From positions 62,001 through 126,000 of the forward strand of contig NZ_QDKO01000009.1 of the NCBI RefSeq assembly GCF_003094615.1: DNA of 64,000 nucleotides, in the 5' to 3' direction. Below the pieces are notes generated by a model that saw only the letters and a program-made list of their open reading frames with translations, was not told where the DNA came from and did not search any database. This document shows positions 7,601-16,869 of the stretch, piece after piece. Origin of the DNA: Caulobacter radicis (lineage in GTDB: Bacteria; Pseudomonadota; Alphaproteobacteria; Caulobacterales; Caulobacteraceae). Position numbers and translations under genes: made by a program. Numbering within the stretch: the stretch's first letter is position 1; every line of letters starts with the position of its first letter.

Positions 7601-8392
7601 GAGGCGCTGCGCGTACGGGGGACGGCGAACACCTGCGCGAGCGTGGGGACGACGCTGTCGGACCTGCCGGCCGGGCCGCGCTGCCGGTTCGACCGGGGAA
7701 CGCGGCTGGTGGTGCGGCTGGAGGGCGGGGCGCCGCAAAGCCGCGGCCGCGCGGCGGTGCTGGCCGGCGAGAACCTGCTGGCGGTGCGCGGGGCCGAGGG
7801 CTGGGAGCTGTTGCAGTTCCTGAGCGCCGAGATGGTCGGGCCCGACGCCTGGGCGCTGAGCGGCCTGCTGCGCGGGCAGCAGGGCTCGGACATGGCGGCG
7901 CTGGTCGCGGCCGGGGCGAGGGTGGTGCTGGTCGACGAGGCCCTGGTCCGCGCCGAGCTCGGCCTGGCCGAGCGCGGCCTGCCGCTGGCCTGGCGCGCGG
8001 CGCCGGCCGGCGGTCCGGCGGCGGGGCCGGCGATGACGCAGGTCGAGGCGTCCTGGCGGGGCGCGGCCCTGCGGCCGTGGTCGCCGGCGCATCTGAGGGC
8101 GAGGACCGTGGGCGATGAGGTGCGGCTGTCGTGGATCCGCCGCGCGCGGATCGGCGGCGACGGCTGGGAGGGCGAGGTCCCGCTGGCCGAGGCGGGAGAG
8201 GCCTGGCGGGTGGAGATCCTCGACGGCGAGACGGTGGTACGGACGGTCGAGACGGCGACGCCGGGCTTTGCCTGGACGGCGGCGATGCGGGCGGCCGACC
8301 TGCCGTCGGGGGCGGCCGGGACGCTGTCGGCGAGGGTGGCGCAGGGCTCGGCGACCTGGGGCTGGGGCGCGCCTGCGACGACAGCGCTGTGA
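4640..8392 (+). CDS. GTA tail tip / host-recognition protein with TIM-barrel domain (g15-like)
   Basis: A 1250-residue protein matching GTA ORFg15, the megatron-like tail tip. The N-terminal hub-like part (about 40-270) carries GEGPIDGIGRVWADGK. A glycoside-hydrolase-like TIM barrel (about 300-640) shows IGSELVGLT near residue 424, then SEYFGSQ and IDYYPPITDWRDG. A phage-tail hub domain (about 700-900) precedes C-terminal beta-rich modules including LLRGQQGSD. The barrel retains plausible acidic residues, but whether it cuts glycan is not established. It starts inside the stop of the g14-like peptidase. The reading frame is intact, arguing that this module is maintained by selection. Confidence 0.92.
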   Translation: MAQMILTGAGSSLGSLGAISATLGAMVDVGLAAALAPARTSGPRIAELKLTGAAEGAPMPCAFGRTRVAGQVIWAARFREHRREAGGKGGRVRSYGYSLSFALAVGEGPIDGIGRVWADGKVMDMDGVTMRVHRGTEDQMPDPLIAAVEGQAPAYRGTAYVVFEDLALDAFGGRPPQLSFEVFRRPGGDGTGLEDRLESVCLIPGAGEFVLATDVVLRREGLTRTSAENQNNAEGRADLLLSLDQLQAQLPNVRHVNLVVSWFGTDLRCGSCEIRPGVEAADKPTEPMAWRVAGLERGQARLISQSGGGVAYGGTPADAAVVQAIAELKRRGFAVTLYPFVLMDVPAGAGLPDPRGGAEQAPYPWRGRITCHPAPGRAGSPHRTGAAAAQVGAFFDGEWGFGRFVRHYADLAARAGGVDGFLIGSELVGLTRVRDVAGFPAVAALKALAGQARALLGAATRIGYAADWSEYFGSQPADGSGDAHFHLDPLWADPDIDFVGIDYYPPITDWRDGADHLDAVAGWGGPHDPGYLRHGLTGGEGFDWFYASDADRAAQVRTPITDGAHGEPWVFRPKDLLSWWSRPHHDRPGGVRSSTPTAWVPKSKPIRLIEFGCGAVDKGANAPNLFVDPKSAESSLPPFSDGGADALGQRRALEAVLAMVGDPEANPVSPVYGGPMIEEASAWCWDARPFPDFPARAQVWADAPNWRLGHWLNGRAGAAGLGELVMAVAARAGVEIDPGEASGPMGGLVEGYVVERPMRLRDALSPLTEAFGLDAVERGGRVRLVSRSGPAQGALAGDDLAWPEDRAAPASAARRLEDAAGAVRLRFVDLARDYQAGGLVVRSGPGALTLDVEAPLVLTATQAGAIARRRLDAQSAARRERVVHLSPLAALRWQAGDRLALDGETWRVARVDIDERPRMKLLPVLPAVGEAGEIDWSPAPPRAALGPPAVVVLDLPPLPGAEEDARPLVAVAAQPWRTFDVHAGAEVEALRVRGTANTCASVGTTLSDLPAGPRCRFDRGTRLVVRLEGGAPQSRGRAAVLAGENLLAVRGAEGWELLQFLSAEMVGPDAWALSGLLRGQQGSDMAALVAAGARVVLVDEALVRAELGLAERGLPLAWRAAPAGGPAAGPAMTQVEASWRGAALRPWSPAHLRARTVGDEVRLSWIRRARIGGDGWEGEVPLAEAGEAWRVEILDGETVVRTVETATPGFAWTAAMRAADLPSGAAGTLSARVAQGSATWGWGAPATTAL

Positions 8393-8478
8393 TATTAATG
8401 CAACATTTGGCTTGCGCCCGGCGCGGAACCGCCTAATTGAGGGGCTTCGACATTTCCGTACTGTCTTGAGGGCCTTCC

Positions 8479-9417
<939 letters not shown>

Positions 9418-9431
9418 GGGCGGGCGCATCG

Positions 9432-9467
9432 GGTCTTAACCATGCCTGGTCAGGTCTGGTTAAGACC
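9432..9467. promoter_or_regulatory. inverted repeat containing a TTAACCAT CtrA-type half-site
   Basis: Perfect 11-bp arms (9432-9442 and 9457-9467) enclose a smaller palindrome, CCTGGTCAGG (9445-9454). The left arm runs into TTAACCAT at 9436-9443, the known Caulobacter CtrA half-site octamer. The canonical full site TTAA-N7-TTAA is absent: the two TTAA words are 20 nt apart. The element lies 42 nt before the GTG of the small gene at 9509. Confidence 0.5.
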
Positions 9468-9508
9468 TGGCGAACAGATTGCGCGGTGTTTCCAGAAGGG
9501 AAGTCGCC

Positions 9509-9709
9509 GTGCAGGTTTCCGCAACCAACGCCGCCGTCCGCTACGCCCCGCCGCGGCCGGCCGGTTCGGGCGAAGCCGCCGCGGCCATCGTCGACCTGAC
9601 CCAGCTGGCGGTGGCGCAGACCAACGCCAAGGCGACCCAGGCCGCCGGCGCGGCCCTGGCCCAGGCCACTGGCGAACTGACCGGCGTGCTGGTCGACATC
9701 TCGGCCTGA
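9509..9709 (+). CDS. small Ala-rich protein, possibly motility-related
   Basis: A 66-residue protein from a GTG at 9509, chosen because GAAGGG lies 8 nt upstream; an in-frame TTG at 9479 is less likely. After a polar N-terminus (SATNAAVRYAPPRP) it forms one predicted amphipathic helix rich in Ala, Gln and Thr (AAAAIVDLTQLAVAQTNAKA and onward). The size and pattern vaguely recall YjfB-type putative motility proteins, and a CtrA-type half-site lies upstream, but neither is enough to assign function. It could equally be a lineage-specific small protein. Confidence 0.55.
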   Translation: MQVSATNAAVRYAPPRPAGSGEAAAAIVDLTQLAVAQTNAKATQAAGAALAQATGELTGVLVDISA

Positions 9710-9974
9710 GGCCCAACAGGTCATTTCCGCCGCGAGGGCCGGTGTTGACCAAAGCCGGCAGTTGCTTGCGACGTCGATCTGGAGTCCGAAGCCGGCCCGG
9801 CGAGCAACGTCTGGTCGCGTCCCGTTGCGGACGTCCTTAGACCCTCTCTCCCTGAGAGAGGGGCTCGAAGCGCGCTCCCCCCCATAGCCGCCATCAAATC
9901 CACCTGCTTTGTGAAGGCTGTCGGTAGCAGATGGAGGTCCTTGCACGAGGGGGCGGAACGACGGGCTGCGGCAA
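9710..9974. other. intergenic region with a short hairpin
   Basis: No convincing gene is seen. A perfect 9-bp inverted repeat (9842-9850 and 9854-9862, 3-nt loop, CCCTCTCTC/GAGAGAGGG) is present without a T-run. It resembles a degenerate copy of the C-rich palindromic repeats found elsewhere in the window. Confidence 0.5.
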
Positions 9975-10000
9975 AGGGCGCGCCTCGTGCGGCGCGCCCT
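9975..10000 (-). terminator. intrinsic terminator of metE
   Basis: A perfect 10-bp GC-rich inverted repeat (9975-9984 and 9991-10000, 6-nt loop) is followed on the minus strand by a short TTT. It begins 9 nt past the metE stop codon in the direction of transcription. Confidence 0.7.
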
Positions 10001-10009
10001 CCGTGTCGG

Positions 10010-12358
10010 CTAGGCCCCGACCAGTTGCTCGCGCGCGGCTTTCGCGGCGGCGACCATGTTGGCGAGGGCCGGTTCGACCTCCTCCCACTTGCGGGTCTTC
10101 AGGCCGCAGTCGGGATTGACCCACAGCTGGGCCGGCGACAGGCGCTGGCCGGCCTTGGCCAGCAGGTCGAGCATTTCGTCGGAGGCGGGGCTGCGGGGGG
10201 CGTGGATGTCGTAGACGCCGGGGCCGATCTGGGCCGGGTAGGCGTAGGCCTCGAAGGCGTCGAGCAGCTCCATCTTCGAGCGCGCGGTCTCGATGGAGAT
10301 GACGTCGGCGTCCATGGCGCCGATGGCGGCGATGATGTCGTTGAACTCCGAATAGCACATGTGGGTGTGGATCTGGGTCTCGTCGCGCACGCCGCTGGCG
10401 GCGATGCGGAAGGCCTCGACGGCCCAGGCGAGATAGGCGTCCCAGTCGCCGCGGCGCAGGGGCAGGCCCTCGCGCAGGGCGGCCTCGTCGATCTGGATGA
10501 TCGCCGCGCCGGCGGCCTCGAGGTCGACGACCTCGTCGCGGACGGCCAGGGCGATCTGGCGGCAGGTTTCACCGCGGGGGATGTCGTCGCGGACGAACGA
10601 CCACTGCAGGATGGTGACCGGGCCGGTCAGCATGCCCTTCATCGGCCGGGCGGTGAGGGATTGGGCGTAGGCCCACCACTCGACCGTCATCGGCGCGGGG
10701 CGCGAGACGTCGCCGTAGAGGATCGGCGGGCGCACGCAGCGCGAGCCGTAGGACTGCACCCAGGCGTGCCGGGTGAAGGCAAAGCCGTTCAGCCGCTCGC
10801 CGAAATACTGGACCATGTCGTTGCGCTCGAACTCGCCGTGGACCAGCACGTCGAGGCCGATCTCCTGCTGCCAGGCCACCGCGCGGGCGGTCTCGGCGCG
10901 CAGGAAGTCGGCGTAGTCGGCGTCGGCCAGCTGGCCCTTGGCGTGGGCGGCGCGGGCCTGGCGGACGGCGGCGGTCTGCGGGAACGAGCCGATGGTGGTG
11001 GTCGGCAGGGGCGGCAGGTTAAGCCTTGTCTGTTGCAGCACGATGCGCTGCTCGAACGGCGTGGCGCGGGCCGCGTCATCGGTGGTTACGGCGGCGGCGC
11101 GGGCCTGGACGGCGGGGTCGTGGATGCGCGGCGAGGTCTTGCGCGAGGCGACGGCGGCGCCCGCGGCGTCGAGTTCGGCGCGAACGGCGGCGCGGCCCTG
11201 GTTGAGGGCCTTGGCCAGGATCGCCAGCTCTTCCAGCTTCTGCACGGCGAAGGCCAGCCACTGGCTGACCTCGGGGTCGAGATCGGTCTCGATGGCGAGG
11301 TCCAGCGGGGTATGCAGCAGCGAGCAGGACGGGGCCAGGATCACGCGGTCGGGGCCGCGGGCGGCGACGATCGGCTCGACCCGGTCGAGGATGGCCGTCA
11401 GGTCGGCGCGCCAGACATTGCGGCCGTCGACGACGCCCAGCTCAAGAACGAGGCTGTCGCGGGCCAGGGCGATGACGGCGTCGAGGTCGCCCGGGGCGCG
11501 GACGAGGTCGAGGTGCAGTCCGTCGACGGGCAGGTTGGCGGCCGTCGACAGGTTGTCGCCGTAGGTCCCGAAATAGCTGGCCAGCAGGATGCGGATGCGC
11601 GGGGCGGCGTGGGTCAGGGCGCCGTAGGCGCGGCGGATTTCGGCGCGCTCGAAGTCGGTGAGGTCGAGCGCCAGGCACGGCTCGTCGATCTGCACCCAGT
11701 CGGCGCCGGCCTGGGCCAGGCGTTGCAGGACCTCGGCGTAGACGGGCAGCAGAGAAGACAGCAGCGACAGCGGCTGGAAGTCCCCATGCGGGTTGGGGTC
11801 CTTGCTTTTCGCCAGTTTGAGGAAGGTGACGGGGCCCAGGATCACCGGGCGGGTGAAGATCCCCTGCGCCTTGGCCTCGAGGAAGTCGTCGACGACCTTG
11901 GTCGAGGTCAGGGCGAAGGCCTGGCCGGGCGACAGCTCGGGGGCCAGGTAGTGGTAGTTGGTGTCGAACCACTTGGTCATCTCGAGCGCCGGCAGGCCGG
12001 TGGGCGAGGTCTCGTGGGCGCAGCCGTGGTCGCAGGCCTGGCGACCCTGCGTGCCGCGCGCCAGGGCGAAGTAGAGGGGCAGGTCGACCGGTCCGCCGGT
12101 CCAGCCGTAGGCGGCGGGAACCGCGCCGACCATGACGGCGGTGTCGAGCACGTGGTCGTACAGCGAAAAATCGTTGCTGGGCACGTGGTCGACGCCCAGG
12201 TGCGCCTGGCGGCGCCAGGCCAGGGCGCGCAGGGTGGCGGCCTCGGTCTGGAGCCCTTCAGCGTCCAGGCGGCCGGCCCAGTGGGCTTCGAGGGCGGTCT
12301 TCAGGCGGCGCTGGGGGCCGATGCGGGGAAAGCCGAGGGCGGCGACGGTGACGGTCAT
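10010..12358 (-). CDS. metE: cobalamin-independent methionine synthase
   Basis: A 782-residue 5-methyltetrahydropteroyltriglutamate-homocysteine methyltransferase, the last step of methionine synthesis without B12. The full two-barrel length is present. The zinc-site residues are visible in the C-terminal barrel: HTHMCYSEF supplies His and Cys, the acidic ligand lies in the same barrel, and WVNPDCGLKTR supplies the second Cys. The N-terminus (TVAALGFPRIGPQRRLKTAL) is typical. It is a single-gene unit with its own promoter, a B12 riboswitch leader and a terminator. A riboswitch in front of metE implies that a B12-dependent synthase (metH) exists elsewhere, which is inference. Confidence 0.97.
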   Translation of the reverse strand: MTVTVAALGFPRIGPQRRLKTALEAHWAGRLDAEGLQTEAATLRALAWRRQAHLGVDHVPSNDFSLYDHVLDTAVMVGAVPAAYGWTGGPVDLPLYFALARGTQGRQACDHGCAHETSPTGLPALEMTKWFDTNYHYLAPELSPGQAFALTSTKVVDDFLEAKAQGIFTRPVILGPVTFLKLAKSKDPNPHGDFQPLSLLSSLLPVYAEVLQRLAQAGADWVQIDEPCLALDLTDFERAEIRRAYGALTHAAPRIRILLASYFGTYGDNLSTAANLPVDGLHLDLVRAPGDLDAVIALARDSLVLELGVVDGRNVWRADLTAILDRVEPIVAARGPDRVILAPSCSLLHTPLDLAIETDLDPEVSQWLAFAVQKLEELAILAKALNQGRAAVRAELDAAGAAVASRKTSPRIHDPAVQARAAAVTTDDAARATPFEQRIVLQQTRLNLPPLPTTTIGSFPQTAAVRQARAAHAKGQLADADYADFLRAETARAVAWQQEIGLDVLVHGEFERNDMVQYFGERLNGFAFTRHAWVQSYGSRCVRPPILYGDVSRPAPMTVEWWAYAQSLTARPMKGMLTGPVTILQWSFVRDDIPRGETCRQIALAVRDEVVDLEAAGAAIIQIDEAALREGLPLRRGDWDAYLAWAVEAFRIAASGVRDETQIHTHMCYSEFNDIIAAIGAMDADVISIETARSKMELLDAFEAYAYPAQIGPGVYDIHAPRSPASDEMLDLLAKAGQRLSPAQLWVNPDCGLKTRKWEEVEPALANMVAAAKAAREQLVGA

Positions 12359-12484
12359 TTCTTAGCCTCTGTCTCGATGGTGACGGAGGCTGGACGGGGC
12401 GCAGGCGCACAGGCGCGCGAACGGGATGGCCGACCCGCGCCTGGAACTCGCGACCAGACCGGGCACCCCGCCGGAGGACGTTAT

Positions 12485-12668
12485 CTGTCGAGGCAGGTCT
12501 CCTGGCTCGCGGGTCAACGCCGCCGTCCTGGCCTTCCCGGCGCCCCACCGAGTCGAGTTCGGGGCGCCAGTGACACGTATCGGACGGCCGCTCGCCGCTT
12601 ACAGTTGCGGGGGCAGCGCCGGTTTCACACCGGCTTCCCTCTTAGCTTTGGGCGCGAAACGCCCGCAG
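12485..12668 (-). promoter_or_regulatory. cobalamin (AdoCbl-type) riboswitch upstream of metE
   Basis: On the minus strand the core elements appear in order: GAAGCCGGTGTGAAACCGGC near 12630, CTGCCCCCGCAACTGT near 12605, a variable stem near 12550, and the B12 box AGCCAGGAGACCTGCC at 12507-12492. This is the standard class I cobalamin riboswitch arrangement. It ends about 130 nt before the metE start. Expected action: bound cobalamin switches metE off. Confidence 0.95.
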
Positions 12669-12680
12669 ACCACGACCCCC

Positions 12681-12711
12681 TTATCAAGCCTGGGGTCGCG
12701 CGCCTTGTCAA
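12681..12711 (-). promoter_or_regulatory. sigma-70-type promoter for the riboswitch-metE transcript
   Basis: On the minus strand TTGACA (12711-12706) is followed after 18 nt by TTGATA (12687-12682), placing initiation just ahead of the riboswitch fold. Spacing and position fit, but the match is by eye only. Confidence 0.55.
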
Positions 12712-12846
12712 TTGGGACATAAAGATATCTTTATGTGATCTCCGATTGCGTCGGAGCGTGGCCTTGGCCCGTGACAGGACGTCGCACACCGTTCATAAAC
12801 CCCGCGTTCAGTCTCCATTCAGCCGTCCCCGGCTAAACCGGACGCC

Positions 12847-13164
12847 ATGAAGCCGATCCGAGCCATACTCGCCGCAGCCGCCATCGTCGCCGCCCTCCCG
12901 GGCGCGGCTCTGGCCCAGCGCGGCCCTGACTCCCTGGGCGCCGACTGGCGCGCCCGGCAGGACCAGGCGCGCGGCGGCGTTCAGTCGGGCCGGCTGGTGC
13001 CGCTGAGCGTGGTCATCGACCGCATCTCGCGCCGCACCCCCGGCCGCCTGCTCGACGCGGGCCTGGAAGGGCGCAACTATCGCATCCGCTGGGCGACGAC
13101 CGACGGCCGCCGCATCGACTTCATCGTCGACGCCGAGAGCGGCCAGATCCTCAGCGGGGGCTAA
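12847..13164 (+). CDS. secreted PepSY-domain protein
   Basis: A 105-residue protein with a Sec signal peptide (about 1-23, ending GAALA) and a C-terminal PepSY-like segment, NYRIRWATTDGRRIDFIVDAESGQIL. PepSY domains occur in periplasmic or cell-surface modulators, including sensors' accessory proteins. It lies 17 nt upstream of an OmpR-type regulator and its kinase, a frequent arrangement, so it probably modulates or is controlled by that system. The reading frame starts at an unambiguous ATG. Confidence 0.8.
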   Translation: MKPIRAILAAAAIVAALPGAALAQRGPDSLGADWRARQDQARGGVQSGRLVPLSVVIDRISRRTPGRLLDAGLEGRNYRIRWATTDGRRIDFIVDAESGQILSGG

Positions 13165-13181
13165 GGAGTTCCTAGGTTAAC

Positions 13182-13859
<678 letters not shown>

Positions 13860-13878
13860 TCCCGCGCGGCGGCGCCTG

Positions 13879-15270
13879 ATGCTGCTCGGCTTCCGCAAGC
13901 GCTCGCTCGTCCGGCGGCTGGTGCTGCTGGCGGCCAGCTGGACGCTGATCGTCCTGCTGGCGGCCGGGGCCTTCCTGACCGCCCAGTTCCGCGACGCGGC
14001 GATCCGCCGGTTCGACCAGTCGCTGGCGGTGCTGACCGACGACCTCTACGCCGGCTCGGCGGTGGAGGACGGGGTGCTGAAGGCGCCGTTCCTGACCGAC
14101 ATCCGCGCCACGCGGGCCTATTCGGGCCGGTACTGGACGATCTTCGCCCAGCGCAACGGGTCGCTGAAGGCGGTAGAGCGCTCGCGCTCGCTGTTCGACA
14201 GCGACCTGATGCTGTCGACCGCCCAGGTCGACCGGCTGACCGCCGACCCGGGCAAGACCCAGTTCTTCGACATGCACGGTCCGCAGGACAAGCCGCTGCG
14301 GGCGGCGGCGATCCTGGCGCGGCTGCCCAACTATCCCGATCCGGTGGTGTTCATCGCCGCCGAGGACCGCTCGCCGATCGACGCCGACGCCGACCGCTTC
14401 GGGCGGATCACGATCTTCGCCCTGCTGCTGCTGGGCGCGGGCCTGATCCTGGCCATCGTCGTGCAGGTGCGTTTCGGCCTGCAGCCGATCTTCCGCCTGC
14501 GCCGCGAGATCGCCGACGTGCGGCGCGGCAAGGCCGAGCGGCTGGCCGGCCCCTATCCGGTGGAACTGGAGCCGCTGGCCGAGGAACTGAACGGCCTCCT
14601 GGCCCACAACCAGGAAGTCGTCGAGCGCCAGCGCACCCACGTCGGAAATCTCGCTCACGCCCTGAAGACGCCGCTGTCGGTGATGCTGACAGAGGCCAGC
14701 CAGCAGGGCGGCCTTCTGGCCGAGGTGGTCGAGCGCCAGGCCCAGACCATGCGCGAGCAGGTCGACCACCACCTGCGCCGGGCGCGGGCGGCGGCGCGCT
14801 CGCAGACCAGCGGCGAGCGCACGCCGGTCGAGCCGATCCTCGACGAGCTGGCGGTGACGCTGGAGCGGATCTTCCAGGACAAGGACGAGGGCCGGGGCGT
14901 CGAGATCGACTGGCGCTGCCCCGAAGACCTGTGCTTCCAGGGCGAGCGGCAGGACTTCATGGAGCTGGCCGGCAACGTCATGGAGAACGCCGGCAAGTGG
15001 TCGAAGGCCAGGATCCGGGCCGAGGCGAAACCGGACGGCGAGGGCAAGATGCTGCTGATCGTCGACGACGATGGTCCGGGCATTCCGCCCGAGCAGCGGG
15101 CCCAGGCGCTCAAGCGCGGCCAGCGGATGGACGAGCACACCCCGGGCACGGGCCTTGGCCTGTCGATCGTCGACGAGCTGGCGCGGGCCTATGGCGGCTC
15201 GGTGACGCTGGACGATTCGCCGCTGGGGGGGCTGCGGGTCGTGCTGTCGCTGCCGCGCGCCGAGGGTTAA
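13879..15270 (+). CDS. PhoQ-like sensor histidine kinase
   Basis: A 463-residue inner-membrane kinase. Transmembrane segments lie at about 15-37 and 177-198, flanking a periplasmic sensor region of about 140 residues, and a HAMP-like linker follows. The H box is GNLAHALKTPLSV with phospho-acceptor H260. The ATPase domain shows a relaxed N box (NVMENAGKWS), DDDGPGIP (G1) and GTGLGLSIV (G2). The HALKTPL form of the H box is characteristic of PhoQ-type kinases. It begins 19 nt after the response regulator. The signal is unknown; PhoQ relatives sense cations or peptides. Confidence 0.92.
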   Translation: MLLGFRKRSLVRRLVLLAASWTLIVLLAAGAFLTAQFRDAAIRRFDQSLAVLTDDLYAGSAVEDGVLKAPFLTDIRATRAYSGRYWTIFAQRNGSLKAVERSRSLFDSDLMLSTAQVDRLTADPGKTQFFDMHGPQDKPLRAAAILARLPNYPDPVVFIAAEDRSPIDADADRFGRITIFALLLLGAGLILAIVVQVRFGLQPIFRLRREIADVRRGKAERLAGPYPVELEPLAEELNGLLAHNQEVVERQRTHVGNLAHALKTPLSVMLTEASQQGGLLAEVVERQAQTMREQVDHHLRRARAAARSQTSGERTPVEPILDELAVTLERIFQDKDEGRGVEIDWRCPEDLCFQGERQDFMELAGNVMENAGKWSKARIRAEAKPDGEGKMLLIVDDDGPGIPPEQRAQALKRGQRMDEHTPGTGLGLSIVDELARAYGGSVTLDDSPLGGLRVVLSLPRAEG

Positions 15271-15442
15271 CGCTACCGGGCGCCATTTTGGGGCGAGCTC
15301 GCTGTCGCGGAGGTGGAGCCGAGGGCCCCGCGACCATTCGCCCGACCTTCCCGCATTGAAAAAGCAGCGGTTTCGGAAAGTTTTAACCTCGTCCGCAACA
15401 TGGTTGACGCTGCCAGGACCCCCCAGTTCCCGGCGGAGATCC

Positions 15443-16774
15443 ATGGCCGCACTCGCCGCGCAAAAACTGCAGATCATCCGGACGCTGGTCGAGACCGCGC
15501 CCGATGCGGCTCTGCGCAGTCTCGAGCTGGCCCTGGCCAATGCGACGGGCGGGGCGCTGTCGACCGTGAGGGCCCTCGTCGAGGACGAGACGGCCGACCG
15601 CTACGTCCGCAACACCATCCTTTCGCCGATCGCCCCGCTGTGCCAGCCGCGCGCGGCCGACCTGCCGCAGTTTCCGCGCCGGGCGCTGGCCCTGCTGTGG
15701 ATCGCGCTGAAAGCCGAGGCCCCGCGCCAGGTCGCCGAGGGCGCGGCGCGCTGCAATCCCTGGGACCTCGACAACGGCGCCCCCGACGTCTTCAACCAGC
15801 TGTGCAAGATCGCCGCGCGCGGCCTGCGCGCGCCGGCCCGGCCCGAGTTCGAGGCGGTGGGCCAGATCTGCGACGCGGCGGCCCTGGCCGACTATCTCGA
15901 CCTGTCGGTGATCGTCCGCAACGCCCTGCCGCGGCTGTCGGAATGGGTCAGCCGCATGAACGGCGAGCGGGCGGCCTCGGCGCGCCTGGCCTATCGCGAC
16001 GCCTGCGCCATCAGCGGCGACGCCGGGCCCCGGATGTTCGAGATGCTGGCCGCGCACCTCCCCGAGCCGTGGCGGATCCTGCGGGTGATCTCGGCGGTGA
16101 TGGACCGTCCTAACGACCGCTACCTGGCCTCGTCGGAGGTCAAGGCCTTCGGCGAGCGGATGCTGGCCGACATCGAGGCCAGCATCGAGCAGGTGCGCGG
16201 CTTCGACCTCGCCGGCGGCGTGGCGGCCGGGCGCGAGGCGGCCGCCAGCGCCCAGCGCATCGCCAACCAGCTGACCGAGTTCGAGCAGGCCGTGGACGTG
16301 GCCAAGGACGGCCCCTGGGGCAAGCGGATCTCGAAGTTCAAGCAGGCCGCCGCCCAGGCGGCCGAGGCGCGGATGAACGCGGCCGACAAAGAGCTGTCGC
16401 TGGCCCTGCCGTCGCGGCCGATCTCGATGATGGGCAAGATGGGCGGCGGCAAGGGCGTGCCCAAGCTGGACGCGGCGCCTGACGAGGCCCTGGTGCGCCG
16501 GGCGGCGGGGGCCCTGTCCTTCATCGAGGACCTGCGCCCCTGCGCGGCCCAGGCCGGCTATGGCGCGACCCGCACCAAGGCGCTGGAAAAGCTGAACCAG
16601 CGCCTGGACCAATACATCGAGGACTGCCTGCACGTGGCCCGCACCGGCGAGGGCGGCGACCCGCAGATCGCCCGGGCCTATCTCGACATCGCCGCCGGCT
16701 ACATCGTCCATACGCGCGACGAGAAGACCGCCGAGATCGTCCGCCGCCGCGCCGTCGCGGCCATGGCGGCCTAA
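15443..16774 (+). CDS. conserved hypothetical protein, largely helical
   Basis: A 443-residue soluble-looking protein of no recognised family. The ATG at 15443 is chosen for the CGGAG about 6 nt upstream; a TTG-started longer frame would add 29 residues of unlikely composition. No signal peptide or membrane span is seen. The sequence is Ala/Leu-rich with long helical stretches, and a region at about 230-330 is rich in coiled-coil-like charged patterns. It stands alone between the PepSY-regulator-kinase operon and the ccm genes, followed by a T-rich tract (GCGTTTTTTC near 16790). Function not assigned. Confidence 0.8.
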   Translation: MAALAAQKLQIIRTLVETAPDAALRSLELALANATGGALSTVRALVEDETADRYVRNTILSPIAPLCQPRAADLPQFPRRALALLWIALKAEAPRQVAEGAARCNPWDLDNGAPDVFNQLCKIAARGLRAPARPEFEAVGQICDAAALADYLDLSVIVRNALPRLSEWVSRMNGERAASARLAYRDACAISGDAGPRMFEMLAAHLPEPWRILRVISAVMDRPNDRYLASSEVKAFGERMLADIEASIEQVRGFDLAGGVAAGREAAASAQRIANQLTEFEQAVDVAKDGPWGKRISKFKQAAAQAAEARMNAADKELSLALPSRPISMMGKMGGGKGVPKLDAAPDEALVRRAAGALSFIEDLRPCAAQAGYGATRTKALEKLNQRLDQYIEDCLHVARTGEGGDPQIARAYLDIAAGYIVHTRDEKTAEIVRRRAVAAMAA

Positions 16775-16835
16775 TCCCTCCCTTAAGAGCGTTTTTTCAC
16801 TGACGGGCGGACGCTTCTCCGGCTAACAGCGATCT

Positions 16836-16869
16836 CATGATCGGTTTCTGGCCATGATAGGCTTCTGGA
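16836..16869 (+). repeat. 17-bp tandem duplication at the ccmI start
   Basis: Positions 16837-16853 and 16854-16870 are near-identical copies (two mismatches among the first 15 bases), so the first six codons of ccmI appear twice. The first copy opens a six-codon frame, MIGFWP, whose TGA overlaps the real ATG at 16854 as ATGA. Confidence 0.75.

Noticed and set aside
4546..8118. 1190-codon rightward open frame overlapping the GTA tail-tip gene
   Set aside because: A +1 shadow frame made of Gly/Arg/Ala runs; the true frame carries the TIM-barrel and hub motifs.
9842..9862. Hairpin as terminator of the small gene at 9509
   Set aside because: It is 130 nt beyond the stop and has no T-run; more like a degenerate intergenic repeat.
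9911..12850. 979-codon rightward open frame across metE and its riboswitch
   Set aside because: Antisense to metE, whose motifs and riboswitch fix the coding strand as minus.
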